Assembly: GCA_029551145.1 (NCBI GenBank)
Contig: JAKPGA010000022.1
Coordinates: forward strand, 1-64,000
Direction of reading: 5' to 3'
From: Thermotogota bacterium
Lineage (GTDB): Bacteria; Thermotogota; Thermotogae; Thermotogales; DSM-5069
DNA length: 64,000 nucleotides
This document shows positions 36,440 to 45,081 of this stretch, piece after piece. The number at the start of each line of letters is the position of its first letter. Within the stretch, counting starts at the first letter, position 1. The position numbers and the translations under genes were made by a program. The notes below the pieces were generated by a model. The model saw only the letters and a list, made by a program, of their open reading frames with translations, ran no database searches and was not told the origin of the DNA.

Positions 36440-37993
36440 ATGAAGAAATCTCTGTTGATCGTTGTTCTAGTCATAACAACAGTATTTGTTTTCGCTCAAA
36501 CTCCTAAGAGAGGCGGAGTATTGTACGACTACTGGACGGCGGACCGAATGATCTTCGATCCACAGGAAGACACTTACCTTCAGACCTATGCTATGGCCCG
36601 ATTGCTTTTCAGCACACTGGTCAGGTACAAAGGAGACACACTTGAGCTTGAACCTGAACTGCTTGCGAAGATGCCAGAGGTCTCGCAAGATGGTCTTGTT
36701 TACACATTTGAACTGAAGAAAGGAATCAAATTCCATGACGGCAAAACCGAACTCAAGAGCGACGACGTCAAGTTCACGATCGAGAGAATGCTCAGTCCTA
36801 AGGGCAGAGGTGCAAGCAAATGGCTGTTCGAGCCTATACGCGGTGCTACTGCCTTCATGAAGGGTGAAGCCACATCTGTTGAAGGTTTTAAGAAGATCGA
36901 CGATTACAAGTTCCAGATTATCTTAGCGCAGCCGTATGCTCCATTTCTACAAAATCTCGCAGTACCAGCGGCAAGTATATTCTCAGAAAAACTTGTAACC
37001 ACTGCAGGAGACAACTGGAGACTCAAACCAATCGGAACAGGTCCATTCAAGCTCAAGTCACACACACCAAACACGGAGATTGTGTTTGAGAGAAATCCAT
37101 ACTACTTTGAAGAGGGCCTGCCATATCTGGATGGTGTGGTATACAGAATCATTCCCGATTCAACGGTGGCATTGATGGAATTCGAGGCTGGCACACTGGA
37201 CGTCGTGACAATACCTGTGCTTGAGTACGAGAGAATCAAGAAAACGGGCAAATACAATATCATTGAAAAAGAGGCACTGAATACCTATTATTTCATAATG
37301 AACCTGAGTGATCCAAAATGGTCGAACCCGATGCTGAGGAAGGCAATGGCGCTTGCGATAAACAAACAGGAACTCGCGCAGTCACTCTACGGTCCTCGCG
37401 CAACTGTTGCGAAGAGTTTTGTCACACCTGGAATACCCGGAGCCTATTCACTTGGAGAAGGCCCTGCTTACGATTACAATCCCGAAGAAGCCAGGAAGAT
37501 AGTTGCGCAACTTGGAAACATCGGGAAGGTAACAGCTTGGCAGTCCGGTGGAGATACACTCAGTGACGCCAATGTCATTATCCAGGCAATGGCAAAAGAA
37601 GTCGGAATAGACCTTGAGATAATACCCGTTGAAAGAGCAGCATACCGTCAAGCAAGAAACGAAGGTAAGATACCTGCAACCTATGCTAACTGGTGGGCAG
37701 ATATACCGGATCCTGACAACTACATAGGAGTCTTCTTTGGAAAGGGAAATCAGATGTCTTCTGGTTACAGCGACAAAGAGATACAGGAAATGATAGAAAA
37801 AGCACGTGTAGAAGTAGATCCGCAGAAACGAGAGCAGATGTACAGACAAATCGAGTACAAAATCGTCAGAGAAGATGTGGCTGTGATACCATTGTTCCAT
37901 CTGAAGTATTTACTCGCTACACAGAAAAATGTGCACGGCGTTATTGCTCATCCAACTGGTATAACACTGTACTTGTACGCTTATAAACAATAA
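36440..37993 (+). CDS. ABC transporter substrate-binding protein, peptide/oligosaccharide (DppA) family
   Basis: 517 residues with a signal peptide (MKKSLLIVVLVITTVFVFAQ, no lipobox cysteine). SBP family 5 features follow: DPQEDTYLQTYAMARLLFSTLVRYKGDTLELEPELLAKMPEVSQDGLVYTFELKKGIKFHDG, then VKFTIERMLSP, GTGPFKLKSHTPNTEIVFERNPYYF and LRKAMALAINKQEL. It binds the ligand outside the membrane and hands it to the permeases encoded next. In Thermotogota this family also binds oligosaccharides, so peptide specificity is not certain; the NlpC/P60 gene in the operon favours peptides. AAGGGGGTG precedes the ATG. Confidence 0.9.
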   Translation: MKKSLLIVVLVITTVFVFAQTPKRGGVLYDYWTADRMIFDPQEDTYLQTYAMARLLFSTLVRYKGDTLELEPELLAKMPEVSQDGLVYTFELKKGIKFHDGKTELKSDDVKFTIERMLSPKGRGASKWLFEPIRGATAFMKGEATSVEGFKKIDDYKFQIILAQPYAPFLQNLAVPAASIFSEKLVTTAGDNWRLKPIGTGPFKLKSHTPNTEIVFERNPYYFEEGLPYLDGVVYRIIPDSTVALMEFEAGTLDVVTIPVLEYERIKKTGKYNIIEKEALNTYYFIMNLSDPKWSNPMLRKAMALAINKQELAQSLYGPRATVAKSFVTPGIPGAYSLGEGPAYDYNPEEARKIVAQLGNIGKVTAWQSGGDTLSDANVIIQAMAKEVGIDLEIIPVERAAYRQARNEGKIPATYANWWADIPDPDNYIGVFFGKGNQMSSGYSDKEIQEMIEKARVEVDPQKREQMYRQIEYKIVREDVAVIPLFHLKYLLATQKNVHGVIAHPTGITLYLYAYKQ

Positions 37994-37999
37994 AAAAGC

Positions 38000-38023
38000 G
38001 GGTGGGGAGATCCCCCACCCTTT
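38000..38023 (+). terminator. Intercistronic hairpin between binding protein and permease genes
   Basis: GGGTGGGG-AGATC-CCCCACCC followed by TTTCC. The T-run is short, so it probably terminates only part of transcription or shields the upstream mRNA end, allowing more binding protein than permease, a common layout in ABC operons. Confidence 0.6.
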
Positions 38024-38038
38024 CCAGGAGGATATGAC

Positions 38039-38959
38039 GTGATTCAGTACATAATCCGACGTTTGATTTTCTCAATACCAGTTGTTATAGGTGTCACCCT
38101 GATAACTTTCATTCTCTTGAACGTCGTCCCAGGTGATCCTGTGCTCGAAATGGTTGGTAAATATGCCGACCCGCAAACGGTTCAACAAATCAGAGAACAA
38201 TTAGGGCTTAATGATCCGTTGATTATCCAGTACCTAAGATTCGTATTCAATGCCGTTCGAGGCGATCTTGGAAAATCCTTCAAAACAGGCCTACCAGTTT
38301 CAAAGATGATCGCAGAAGCTTTTCCAACTACCTTGAAACTCGCACTATCCGCGTATCTTGTGGCGATTGTAATAGGGGTTTCAGTGGGTATCATATCAGC
38401 AGTGAGACAATATTCTTTCTTTGATCACTCTATGATGATCGTCGCCCTTGCAGGCATAAGTGCCCCAGTTTTCTGGGTAGCAGTCATTGCGCAACTGATC
38501 TTCGGTCTGAAATTGGGTTGGTTTCCCATATCTGGTTACTATAGCCTCAAACACATGATATTACCGGCGATAGTACTTGGAACGAGATTTGCCGCTTCAA
38601 TTGCCCGTTACACGAGAAGCGCACTTTTAGACGTGATTCGCCAAGATTATATTAGGACGGCTCGAGCAAAGGGATTGAGTGAAAGGGCAGTAATATTCAT
38701 CCACGCCCTGAAGAATGCCATGATACCAGTAGTCACAATACTTGGTATGCAATTGAGCGGGCTCTTAACAGGTTCAATTCTCACAGAAAGTGTCTTTGCG
38801 ATACCCGGGCTTGGTAGACTCTCTGTCTGGGCGTTGTCTGAGAGAGATTATCCACTTGTGCAGGGGGTTGTACTGTTCACGGCAGTTATCTATATTCTTG
38901 GTAATCTTATTGTTGATATCTCTTATGCCTTTCTGAACCCGAGAATTCGTCTACAATAG
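38039..38959 (+). CDS. Peptide ABC transporter permease (DppB family)
   Basis: 306 residues, GTG start after AGGAGG. The N-terminus is typical (IQYIIRRLIFSIPVVIGVTLITFILLNVVPGDPV), as is the LREQLGLNDPLIIQYLRFV segment and the EAA loop contacting the ATPase (DVIRQDYIRTARAKGLSERAVIFIHALKNAMIPVVTILG). About six membrane segments. Pairs with the DppC-type permease next to it. Confidence 0.94.
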   Translation: MIQYIIRRLIFSIPVVIGVTLITFILLNVVPGDPVLEMVGKYADPQTVQQIREQLGLNDPLIIQYLRFVFNAVRGDLGKSFKTGLPVSKMIAEAFPTTLKLALSAYLVAIVIGVSVGIISAVRQYSFFDHSMMIVALAGISAPVFWVAVIAQLIFGLKLGWFPISGYYSLKHMILPAIVLGTRFAASIARYTRSALLDVIRQDYIRTARAKGLSERAVIFIHALKNAMIPVVTILGMQLSGLLTGSILTESVFAIPGLGRLSVWALSERDYPLVQGVVLFTAVIYILGNLIVDISYAFLNPRIRLQ

Positions 38960-38974
38960 GAGGTAAAACAATCG

Positions 38975-39856
38975 GTGGCTGAAAAGAAATCCGTTTCAAT
39001 TTACAAAGATGCTTACAGAAGATTGAAAAGGAATAAGCCAGCGATCTTTGGATTGATATTCATAATCATAATCGTATTTGTCGCGGTCTTTGCGCCACTT
39101 CTCGCCCCGGCTGACCCGAACAAAATAGATTTGCCGAATCGTTTGAAACCCAGCGGATCACCTTCCAGAATATGTAAGAATGGTATTTACCTGTTGGGTT
39201 CAGATGAATATGGAAGGGACATCTTTTCAAGATTGCTTTACGGTGCACGAGTGTCTTTGATAATCGGTGTTGTTACCCAGCTCATCACAACGGTAATAGG
39301 AATCGTTGTCGGTGCGCTGGCTGGCTACTATGGAGGGACAATAGACATGATCACGATGAGAGTGGCTGATATGTTATTTGCCTTTCCAGATTTGCTGTTC
39401 TATATAGGCATGATGTTTGCTCTTGGCCCTGGTATCGTAAACATGTTCATTGCTCTCTCCGTAATAGGTTGGGCAGGCAAGGCACGATTAGTTAGAAGCC
39501 AAGTGATATATTTGAAAGAAACGGAGTTTGTGGAAGCAGCAAAGGCACAGGGATTATCTGATCTCAGAATCATAACAAAGCACATTCTTCCCAACTGTAT
39601 GGGGCCTATTATCGTCTCTGTCTCGATAGGCATACCTGGATCGATTTTGGCAGAGGCGGGTCTTTCATTCCTGGGTCTTGGTATACTCCCACCAACACCG
39701 AGTTGGGGTAACATGATAAGGTCTGCCAGTTCATATTTGAGGATTCAGCCATGGTATGCGGTTTGGCCTGGCCTTGTACTTATGTTGACAACCTTCGCCT
39801 TCAATCTTTTGGGTGATGGCCTTCGCGATGCACTCGATCCCAGGTTGAAGCAATGA
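38975..39856 (+). CDS. Peptide ABC transporter permease (DppC family)
   Basis: 293 residues from GTG 38975, ten bases after GGAGGT. It shows the DppC/OppC N-terminal helix (RLKRNKPAIFGLIFIIIIVFVAVFAPLLAPADPN), LLGSDEYGRDIFSRLLYGARVSLIIG and the EAA loop ETEFVEAAKAQGLSDLRIITKHILPNCMGPIIV. The C-terminus LRDALDPRLKQ is characteristic. Forms the membrane channel with the preceding gene product. Confidence 0.94.
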   Translation: MAEKKSVSIYKDAYRRLKRNKPAIFGLIFIIIIVFVAVFAPLLAPADPNKIDLPNRLKPSGSPSRICKNGIYLLGSDEYGRDIFSRLLYGARVSLIIGVVTQLITTVIGIVVGALAGYYGGTIDMITMRVADMLFAFPDLLFYIGMMFALGPGIVNMFIALSVIGWAGKARLVRSQVIYLKETEFVEAAKAQGLSDLRIITKHILPNCMGPIIVSVSIGIPGSILAEAGLSFLGLGILPPTPSWGNMIRSASSYLRIQPWYAVWPGLVLMLTTFAFNLLGDGLRDALDPRLKQ

Positions 39857-39872
39857 ACTGGAGTGTGAGCAG

Positions 39873-41012
39873 ATGATCAGAAAATTAATCATCATTTTGC
39901 TGAGTCTTACAGTAGTCATCTTTGGGAGTGATGGAGCAATGGATTTGTTGGAAAAAGTGAATCAAATCATAGCGGATTTCAAAAGCGAAAGGCAAATTGA
40001 CGCAAGAGAAACTGTATTTGCTGTTCGGGCCGATATGCAAGACTCAAAGATCGTTTTGAGAGGAGAAATCAGCAAGATCGAGTTGAAAAACGACCTGCTC
40101 TTGAAGATCGCGGATGCCCTGAAAGTCGAGCCACAAGACAGATTAACAGTTCTTCCAGATCCTTCTCTTGGTGAGAAGATCTACGGTATTGTGAAGGTCC
40201 CTGTCATAAACCTGATGGACGGTCCAAGAAAGACATCTCAGAAGAACGCTGTCACCCAAGCAAGGATGGGTGAGTTAGTGACGATTCTAAAACAGAGTGA
40301 TGAGTGGTACCTTGTTCAAATGGAAGATTCATATCTTGGCTGGGTTGAGGGGAAAAATCTTCATATCACCGACAAAACAGGGTTAAATGACTATCTCGCT
40401 CACAAATTCGTCTTAGTAACAAGCAAATTCGCTGTCATCTTCAAAAGCATGGATGAGCATGATCAACTTCAAGAGAAACTTGTCCAGGGTACTGTCTTGC
40501 CATATCTGAAAACGGATGGTGAATGGACCTTAGCGCAGTTACCTGATTCAGAAAGAATCTATCTAAGGACCAGTAATCTTGAGTTTTTCAACTCACGCGC
40601 AGAGGTGTTCTCAATCAAAAAAGGCGCTAATTACGTGATTAATGTAGCCAAACAACATCTTGGGCTTCCTTATCTGTGGGCTGGGACTACATCCTTTGGC
40701 TTTGACTGCTCTGGCTTCACTCAGTTTTGTTTCAAGATGGCTGGATATTTTTTGCGAAGAGATGCAGACATGCAGTTCAATCAAGGCAAGGTAATTGAGG
40801 ACAGGAGCAATCTTCTACCTGGAGATTTGGTGTTCTTTCAGACATACAAACCAGGCCCATCCCATGTGGGTATTTACATAGGTGGTATGAAATACATCCA
40901 TTCTGGGAGCAATGGGGTAGCAATCAACAGTTTTGATCCAACCAGTTCAGATTATTCGGAAAGTTTGGACAGAAAATACATAGGTGCCCGAAGAATAATC
41001 GGTGGTGAATGA
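39873..41012 (+). CDS. Exported NlpC/P60 peptidoglycan endopeptidase with SH3-like domains
   Basis: 379 residues with a signal peptide (MIRKLIIILLSLTVVIFG). A short helical segment is followed by two bacterial SH3-like domains (YGIVKVPVINLMDGPRKTSQKNAVTQARMGELVTIL...WYLVQMEDSYLGWVEGKNLHI and KFAVIFKSMDEHDQL...GEWTLAQLPDSERIYLRTSNLEFF) and a C-terminal NlpC/P60 domain with catalytic Cys in FGFDCSGFTQFCF, His in SHVGIYIGGMKYIHSGS and a downstream polar residue. Such enzymes cut gamma-D-Glu-diaminoacid bonds in stem peptides. Its place between permease and ATPase genes suggests uptake of the released peptides. Confidence 0.88.
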   Translation: MIRKLIIILLSLTVVIFGSDGAMDLLEKVNQIIADFKSERQIDARETVFAVRADMQDSKIVLRGEISKIELKNDLLLKIADALKVEPQDRLTVLPDPSLGEKIYGIVKVPVINLMDGPRKTSQKNAVTQARMGELVTILKQSDEWYLVQMEDSYLGWVEGKNLHITDKTGLNDYLAHKFVLVTSKFAVIFKSMDEHDQLQEKLVQGTVLPYLKTDGEWTLAQLPDSERIYLRTSNLEFFNSRAEVFSIKKGANYVINVAKQHLGLPYLWAGTTSFGFDCSGFTQFCFKMAGYFLRRDADMQFNQGKVIEDRSNLLPGDLVFFQTYKPGPSHVGIYIGGMKYIHSGSNGVAINSFDPTSSDYSESLDRKYIGARRIIGGE

Positions 41013-41016
41013 ATAA

Positions 41017-42000
41017 ATGAACGAAACGATACTGGAAGTTAACGATCTCTCGGTGAAGTTCTTCACCAGTGATGGAATAGTAAACGCAGTCGATCATGTC
41101 ACCTTTCACATACAGAAAGAAGAGATACTTGGTTTGGTAGGAGAATCTGGGTGTGGAAAATCTGTGACATCACTCGCGGTTATGAGATTATTGCCTATGC
41201 CACCAGCTAAGATCACATCGGGCAAGATTGTTTTCAATGGTGAGAACCTGCTCGAAAAGACTGAACCTGAGATGAGACAGATCAGAGGCAACGTGATATC
41301 GATGATCTTTCAAGAGCCAATGACATCACTTAATCCAGTGATCACTGTTGGCAAGCAAATAACAGAGGCAATCGTTGTGCATCAGAACATTGGCAAAGAT
41401 GAAGCTAAAAAGAAAGCCATCGAAATGCTCAGAACTGTTGGGATACCAAATCCCGAGAAACGCTACAACGATTACCCGCATCAAATGTCGGGTGGAATGC
41501 GCCAAAGAGCTATGATCGCTATGGCTTTGTCATGTAATCCAAAGCTTCTGATAGCGGATGAGCCAACAACAGCCCTCGATGTGACAGTACAGGCTCAAAT
41601 ACTCGATCTCATGGTACAGTTGAAAGAGAGTTTCGGCATGAGCTTGCTTTTGATTACACACGATCTTGGTGTGATCGCTGAAATGTGCAACAGAGTTCTC
41701 GTGATGTACGCCGGTCAGGTAGTTGAAGAAGCCTCATGCATAGAGCTATTCGACAATCCGCTGCACCCATACACAGTAGGGCTGTTGAAGTCAATACCAA
41801 AACTTGAACCGGGGAAGAAACCGCTTCACACAATCGAAGGCAATGTGCCAAATGCGATCGACTTTCCCTCAGGTTGCAGATTTCACCCCAGATGTAACGA
41901 AGCCACAGAGATATGTAAACGAAAGCTCCCAGCGCTGATAACCGTCGATACAAACAGAAGAGTTCGATGCTTTCTGCGAGGCTCTGTTCCAGAGGAGTGA
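41017..42000 (+). CDS. Peptide ABC transporter ATP-binding protein (DppD family)
   Basis: 327 residues. Walker A is [22 protein letters not shown]-loop [12 protein letters not shown]; signature [15 protein letters not shown]; Walker [16 protein letters not shown]-loop [13 protein letters not shown]. The C-terminal oligopeptide-transporter extension has the cysteine-bearing [22 protein letters not shown] with a later RRVRCFL, the pattern linked to an Fe-S cluster in some family members. It energises uptake with the DppF-type partner. Confidence 0.94.
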   Translation: MNETILEVNDLSVKFFTSDGIVNAVDHVTFHIQKEEILGLVGESGCGKSVTSLAVMRLLPMPPAKITSGKIVFNGENLLEKTEPEMRQIRGNVISMIFQEPMTSLNPVITVGKQITEAIVVHQNIGKDEAKKKAIEMLRTVGIPNPEKRYNDYPHQMSGGMRQRAMIAMALSCNPKLLIADEPTTALDVTVQAQILDLMVQLKESFGMSLLLITHDLGVIAEMCNRVLVMYAGQVVEEASCIELFDNPLHPYTVGLLKSIPKLEPGKKPLHTIEGNVPNAIDFPSGCRFHPRCNEATEICKRKLPALITVDTNRRVRCFLRGSVPEE

Positions 42001-42004
42001 AAAG

Positions 42005-42982
42005 ATGCCAGCAAAGATAGTTGAAGTGCATGATCTCGTGAAGTACTTTCCAATAAAAGGTGGCGTATTTCAAAAGACCATAGCAAATGTGAAAGCAGTT
42101 GACGGTGTGAGTTTCTATATACAGAGGGGTGAAACCTTCGGACTGGTTGGAGAAAGTGGCTGCGGCAAGACCACCGCGGGTAGATGTGTTTTGAGGTTGA
42201 TAGAACCGACAAAGGGAAAGATCATTTTCAACGGAATTGAGATCACCAATATGAAAGAGAAAGAGTTGAGACGACTCCGCCCGAAGATGCAGATAATCTT
42301 TCAAGATCCGTACAGTTCACTCAATCCGCGCTTGACAATAAAAGATATTATCGGTGAAGCAATGGTCTACCACGGCATCGTCAGCTCAAAGGATTCTGAG
42401 AAAAGAGTGAAAGAATTACTTGATATGGTTGGACTTTCTTCAGAGCATATAAACAGATATCCACACGAATTCTCAGGGGGACAGAGACAGAGAATATGTA
42501 TCGCAAGAGCTTTGTCAACTGAGCCAGACCTGATAGTCTGCGATGAAGCGGTCTCTGCACTGGATGTCTCAATACAGAGTCAGATATTGAAATTGCTTGA
42601 GAATCTGCAACAAAAACTTGGAGTGGCATATTTGTTCATATCTCATGCTTTGAATGTAGTCAAGTACATTTCTCATAGGATCGGTGTGATGTACCTTGGT
42701 AAGATGGTTGAGGCGGCCGAAAGTGAAGAGCTCTACTCACATCCTTTGCACCCATATACAAAGGCTTTGATTTCAGCTGTGCCAGTGCCTGATCCAAAGG
42801 TAAAAAGACAGAAGATCATTCTAAGAGGAGATGTGCCAAGCCCGATTAATCCACCTGCTGGTTGCAGATTTGTGTCAAGATGCCCGTATGCAATGTCTAT
42901 CTGCAAGGAGACAGAACCACAGCTTCAAGAAGTTGCTTCAATGCACTCCGTTGCTTGCCATCTGTATAAAGAAACCTCATAA
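42005..42982 (+). CDS. Peptide ABC transporter ATP-binding protein (DppF family)
   Basis: 325 residues. Begins AKIVEVHDLVKYFPIKGGVFQKTIANVKAVDGVSF, the DppF/OppF lead. Walker [22 protein letters not shown]-loop IIFQDPYSSLNPRLT; signature FSGGQRQRICIARAL; Walker B LIVCDEAVSALDVS (Ala where most have Pro-Thr); H-loop YLFISHALNVV. C-terminal GCRFVSRCPYAMSICKETEP. Last gene of the operon. No terminator could be recognised in the 108 bases before the convergent ECF gene. Confidence 0.94.
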   Translation: MPAKIVEVHDLVKYFPIKGGVFQKTIANVKAVDGVSFYIQRGETFGLVGESGCGKTTAGRCVLRLIEPTKGKIIFNGIEITNMKEKELRRLRPKMQIIFQDPYSSLNPRLTIKDIIGEAMVYHGIVSSKDSEKRVKELLDMVGLSSEHINRYPHEFSGGQRQRICIARALSTEPDLIVCDEAVSALDVSIQSQILKLLENLQQKLGVAYLFISHALNVVKYISHRIGVMYLGKMVEAAESEELYSHPLHPYTKALISAVPVPDPKVKRQKIILRGDVPSPINPPAGCRFVSRCPYAMSICKETEPQLQEVASMHSVACHLYKETS

Positions 42983-43090
42983 GTCTTAGTTCTGCAAGAT
43001 CTGTGATCAAGTCAATCCCAACTTTCGCCAATGACTATCACTCACGTTAGTATAACATGTTTTGCGAAGTACTGGTTCTTTCTATCGGTT

Positions 43091-43753
43091 TCAAACAGAA
43101 TCGACCTTCGATAATCTTCCTGACTGAAGATTGAAGATCTTGTTTGCAAGGTCAGTAAGGTACTTTAGTTGGTGAGAGACAACTACGGTGGCTCTGTTAT
43201 TCTTCTTCCAGTTTTCCAAAACCTTTCTGAGAAATTGCTTTCCAGCCTTATCCAAGCCTACAAAGGGTTCATCCAAGACCAAAAGGAATGGATCGTGTGC
43301 AATTACTGAAGCTATCGCCAATCTTCGCATCTCGCCATTTGAAAGATCGTAAGGACTCTTAGAAAAAGCCTCTTGATCTATCCCCATGATCCTTGCAGCA
43401 TTCTGTACACGTTCTTCGATCCTGTCAAGCCCGAAATTTCTCGACGCAAATGCAATTTCATCAAAGACAGTGTCACAGCAGAATGAGTCCTCAGCGTACT
43501 GCATAACGAAACCTATCATTTTGAAATAATCCTTCTGTCTGTAGATAGATCTTCCATTGATTTTCACCGTGCCTGACTTCGGTTTCAGTATCCCAGAGAT
43601 TAGTCGAAGCAAAGTCGATTTGCCAGCACCGTTTTGACCAGTAATTAAAACGAAATCTTGAGATTCTATCACCATATTTATCTCATGCAGAATTAATTTC
43701 GAGTTATCATAAGAAAAGCTCACATCTTGCAATTCCAGCTGGAAAATCCCCAT
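43091..43753 (-). CDS. ECF-type ABC transporter ATP-binding protein
   Basis: About 220 residues from ATG 43753 (MGIFQLELQDVSFSYDNSK), preceded by GAGGTAAAG; the ORF-track start lies inside the upstream gene. Walker A LITGQNGAGKSTLLRLISGIL; Q-loop-region GFVMQYAEDSFCCDTVFDEIAFASRNFG, the V.DE.AFG-like segment typical of ECF/cobalt-type ATPases; signature LSNGEMRRLAIASVIAHDP; Walker B LLVLDEPFVGLD; H-loop VVVSHQLKYL. It is one half of an EcfA/EcfA' pair with the next gene upstream. No EcfT or S component lies in the window. Confidence 0.88.
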   Translation of the reverse strand: MGIFQLELQDVSFSYDNSKLILHEINMVIESQDFVLITGQNGAGKSTLLRLISGILKPKSGTVKINGRSIYRQKDYFKMIGFVMQYAEDSFCCDTVFDEIAFASRNFGLDRIEERVQNAARIMGIDQEAFSKSPYDLSNGEMRRLAIASVIAHDPFLLVLDEPFVGLDKAGKQFLRKVLENWKKNNRATVVVSHQLKYLTDLANKIFNLQSGRLSKVDSV

Positions 43754-43763
43754 CTTCTTTACC

Positions 43764-44450
43764 TCATTTTTCAACATCATCTATTGGAGAAGATATAAAT
43801 TCGTCAATTGAACCGTCGAAATCCACAGTTCCTCTGCAAAGGTGAATCACTCTTCTTGCAAGATCTGTGAATTGATAAATCTCATGGGTTGAGATAACTA
43901 TACTCATACCCATTTGATTCAGCGCCTTTAAAACTTGATTCACTTGATGGCAACCAAGATCGTCCAGCATTGAAGTTGGTTCATCGAGCAGCAGATACTT
44001 TGGCTTCAGCACAGCCACCGAGGCTATTGCCAGTTTCTGCGCCTGACCTGCGGACAAACTCATTGGATCTTCATTTTTCAGTTGAGACAGTTGAAATATC
44101 TCAAGAATTTCAGTTACTTGTTCATGCATCTTGCTTCTTGGTACACCCATGTTCTCGAGACCAAATGCCACATCCTCTTCCAACGTCGAACCAATTATCT
44201 GATTGACTGGGTTATGAAAGACGTATCCGCACAACATCCTCAGATCGTTCTGTGAGAGTACTTTACCATCAAAGAGTATCTCACCAGACTGAACTGGCAG
44301 TAGTCCTGCGAGTATTTTCAGAAGAGTTGTCTTTCCCGAACCATTTGCGCCAGTCAGAAGAAGAAAATCACCGTCATGAACAACAAGATTGACCCGATCA
44401 AGTGCTTTGTCGATTTTGTACTGAAAACTCAGATTGACTACCTGTAACAT
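43764..44450 (-). CDS. ECF-type ABC transporter ATP-binding protein
   Basis: 228 residues. Walker A LLTGANGSGKTTLLKILAGLL; Q-loop segment GYVFHNPVNQIIGSTLEEDVAFGLENMG, the NP..Q...STV.EDVAFG-type pattern of EcfA; signature LSAGQAQKLAIASVAVLKP; Walker B LLLDEPTSMLDDLG; H-loop VISTHEIYQ. It would pair with the downstream ATPase to power a vitamin or metal uptake complex, whose membrane parts must be elsewhere. It starts three bases after the methyltransferase gene, so the three minus-strand genes probably form one operon. Confidence 0.88.
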   Translation of the reverse strand: MLQVVNLSFQYKIDKALDRVNLVVHDGDFLLLTGANGSGKTTLLKILAGLLPVQSGEILFDGKVLSQNDLRMLCGYVFHNPVNQIIGSTLEEDVAFGLENMGVPRSKMHEQVTEILEIFQLSQLKNEDPMSLSAGQAQKLAIASVAVLKPKYLLLDEPTSMLDDLGCHQVNQVLKALNQMGMSIVISTHEIYQFTDLARRVIHLCRGTVDFDGSIDEFISSPIDDVEK

Positions 44451-44453
44451 ATT

Positions 44454-45047
44454 TCACACCTTGATCGATCTGTAAATTCTTATGCCACCCTCTTTATGTA
44501 TGTCAGTGACATTTTTAAAGACTTCCATCATAGCCCTTTTTACATAACTCCCACCCTTGTTGTGGTATGCAACTACCTGCAGCGAACCATTTTGGTTCAA
44601 ATGTTCGATCGACTCGGCGATCATCCTGAGAACCACCTTTTTGCCCGCTGCCATGGGTGGATTCATCAAAATCATGTCGAATTTCTCATTCTCCCATGGT
44701 TCGTAAAATGCACCCTGTTTAACAATCACATTCGCGTTGTTATTCTTGGCATTGATTTTGGCAAATTCAGTTGCCCTTGAATTGATATCACTCATAAAGA
44801 CTTCAAGATCAGGATACTCACCCTTAAGCACAACACCAATCACACCATACCCACACCCAAGATCGAGCAATCTGAGTCCATCGATAATCGCATGCTCAAT
44901 CAATATCCTGGTGGCTTTGTCGATCTCACCGAAACTGAAAACGCCCGAAGGCGTTTGAAAATGATATGTTCTACTACTCCTTGTTTTGAAAGAAACAGTC
45001 CTCACTTTCAGCTCACTGCTTGGATTTTCACTGTAATAGTGCTCCAT
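44454..45047 (-). CDS. RsmC-like class I methyltransferase
   Basis: 197 residues with the small-methyltransferase (MTS/RsmC) fold. The family lead is RTVSFKTRSSRTYHFQTPSGVFSFGEIDKATRILIEHAII; the SAM-binding motif I is LLDLGCGYGVIGVVLKGEYP; motif II ends in MSDINSRATEFAKINA; the catalytic NPPx motif is MILMNPPMAAGKK. NPPM/F motifs point to base N-methylation in rRNA or DNA; 16S rRNA guanine is the usual RsmC target, here only likely. It begins just after the ppdK terminator and has GGTGA at normal spacing. Confidence 0.88.
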   Translation of the reverse strand: MEHYYSENPSSELKVRTVSFKTRSSRTYHFQTPSGVFSFGEIDKATRILIEHAIIDGLRLLDLGCGYGVIGVVLKGEYPDLEVFMSDINSRATEFAKINAKNNNANVIVKQGAFYEPWENEKFDMILMNPPMAAGKKVVLRMIAESIEHLNQNGSLQVVAYHNKGGSYVKRAMMEVFKNVTDIHKEGGIRIYRSIKV

Positions 45048-45057
45048 AAAGTCACCG

Positions 45058-45077
45058 AAAAGGGGGCAAGAGCCCCC
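45058..45077 (-). terminator. Terminator after ppdK
   Basis: On the minus strand GGGGGC-TCTT-GCCCCC is followed by TTTTCGG, four bases after the ppdK stop and just ahead of the methyltransferase start. Confidence 0.75.
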
Positions 45078-45081
45078 AGAT

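Noticed and set aside
41654-42304. 216-residue minus-strand ORF
   Set aside because: Shadow of the DppD/DppF genes; Cys/His/Leu-rich composition typical of a reverse frame.
42983-43090. Terminator between the convergent dppF and ECF genes
   Set aside because: No inverted repeat followed by a T-run was found on either strand.
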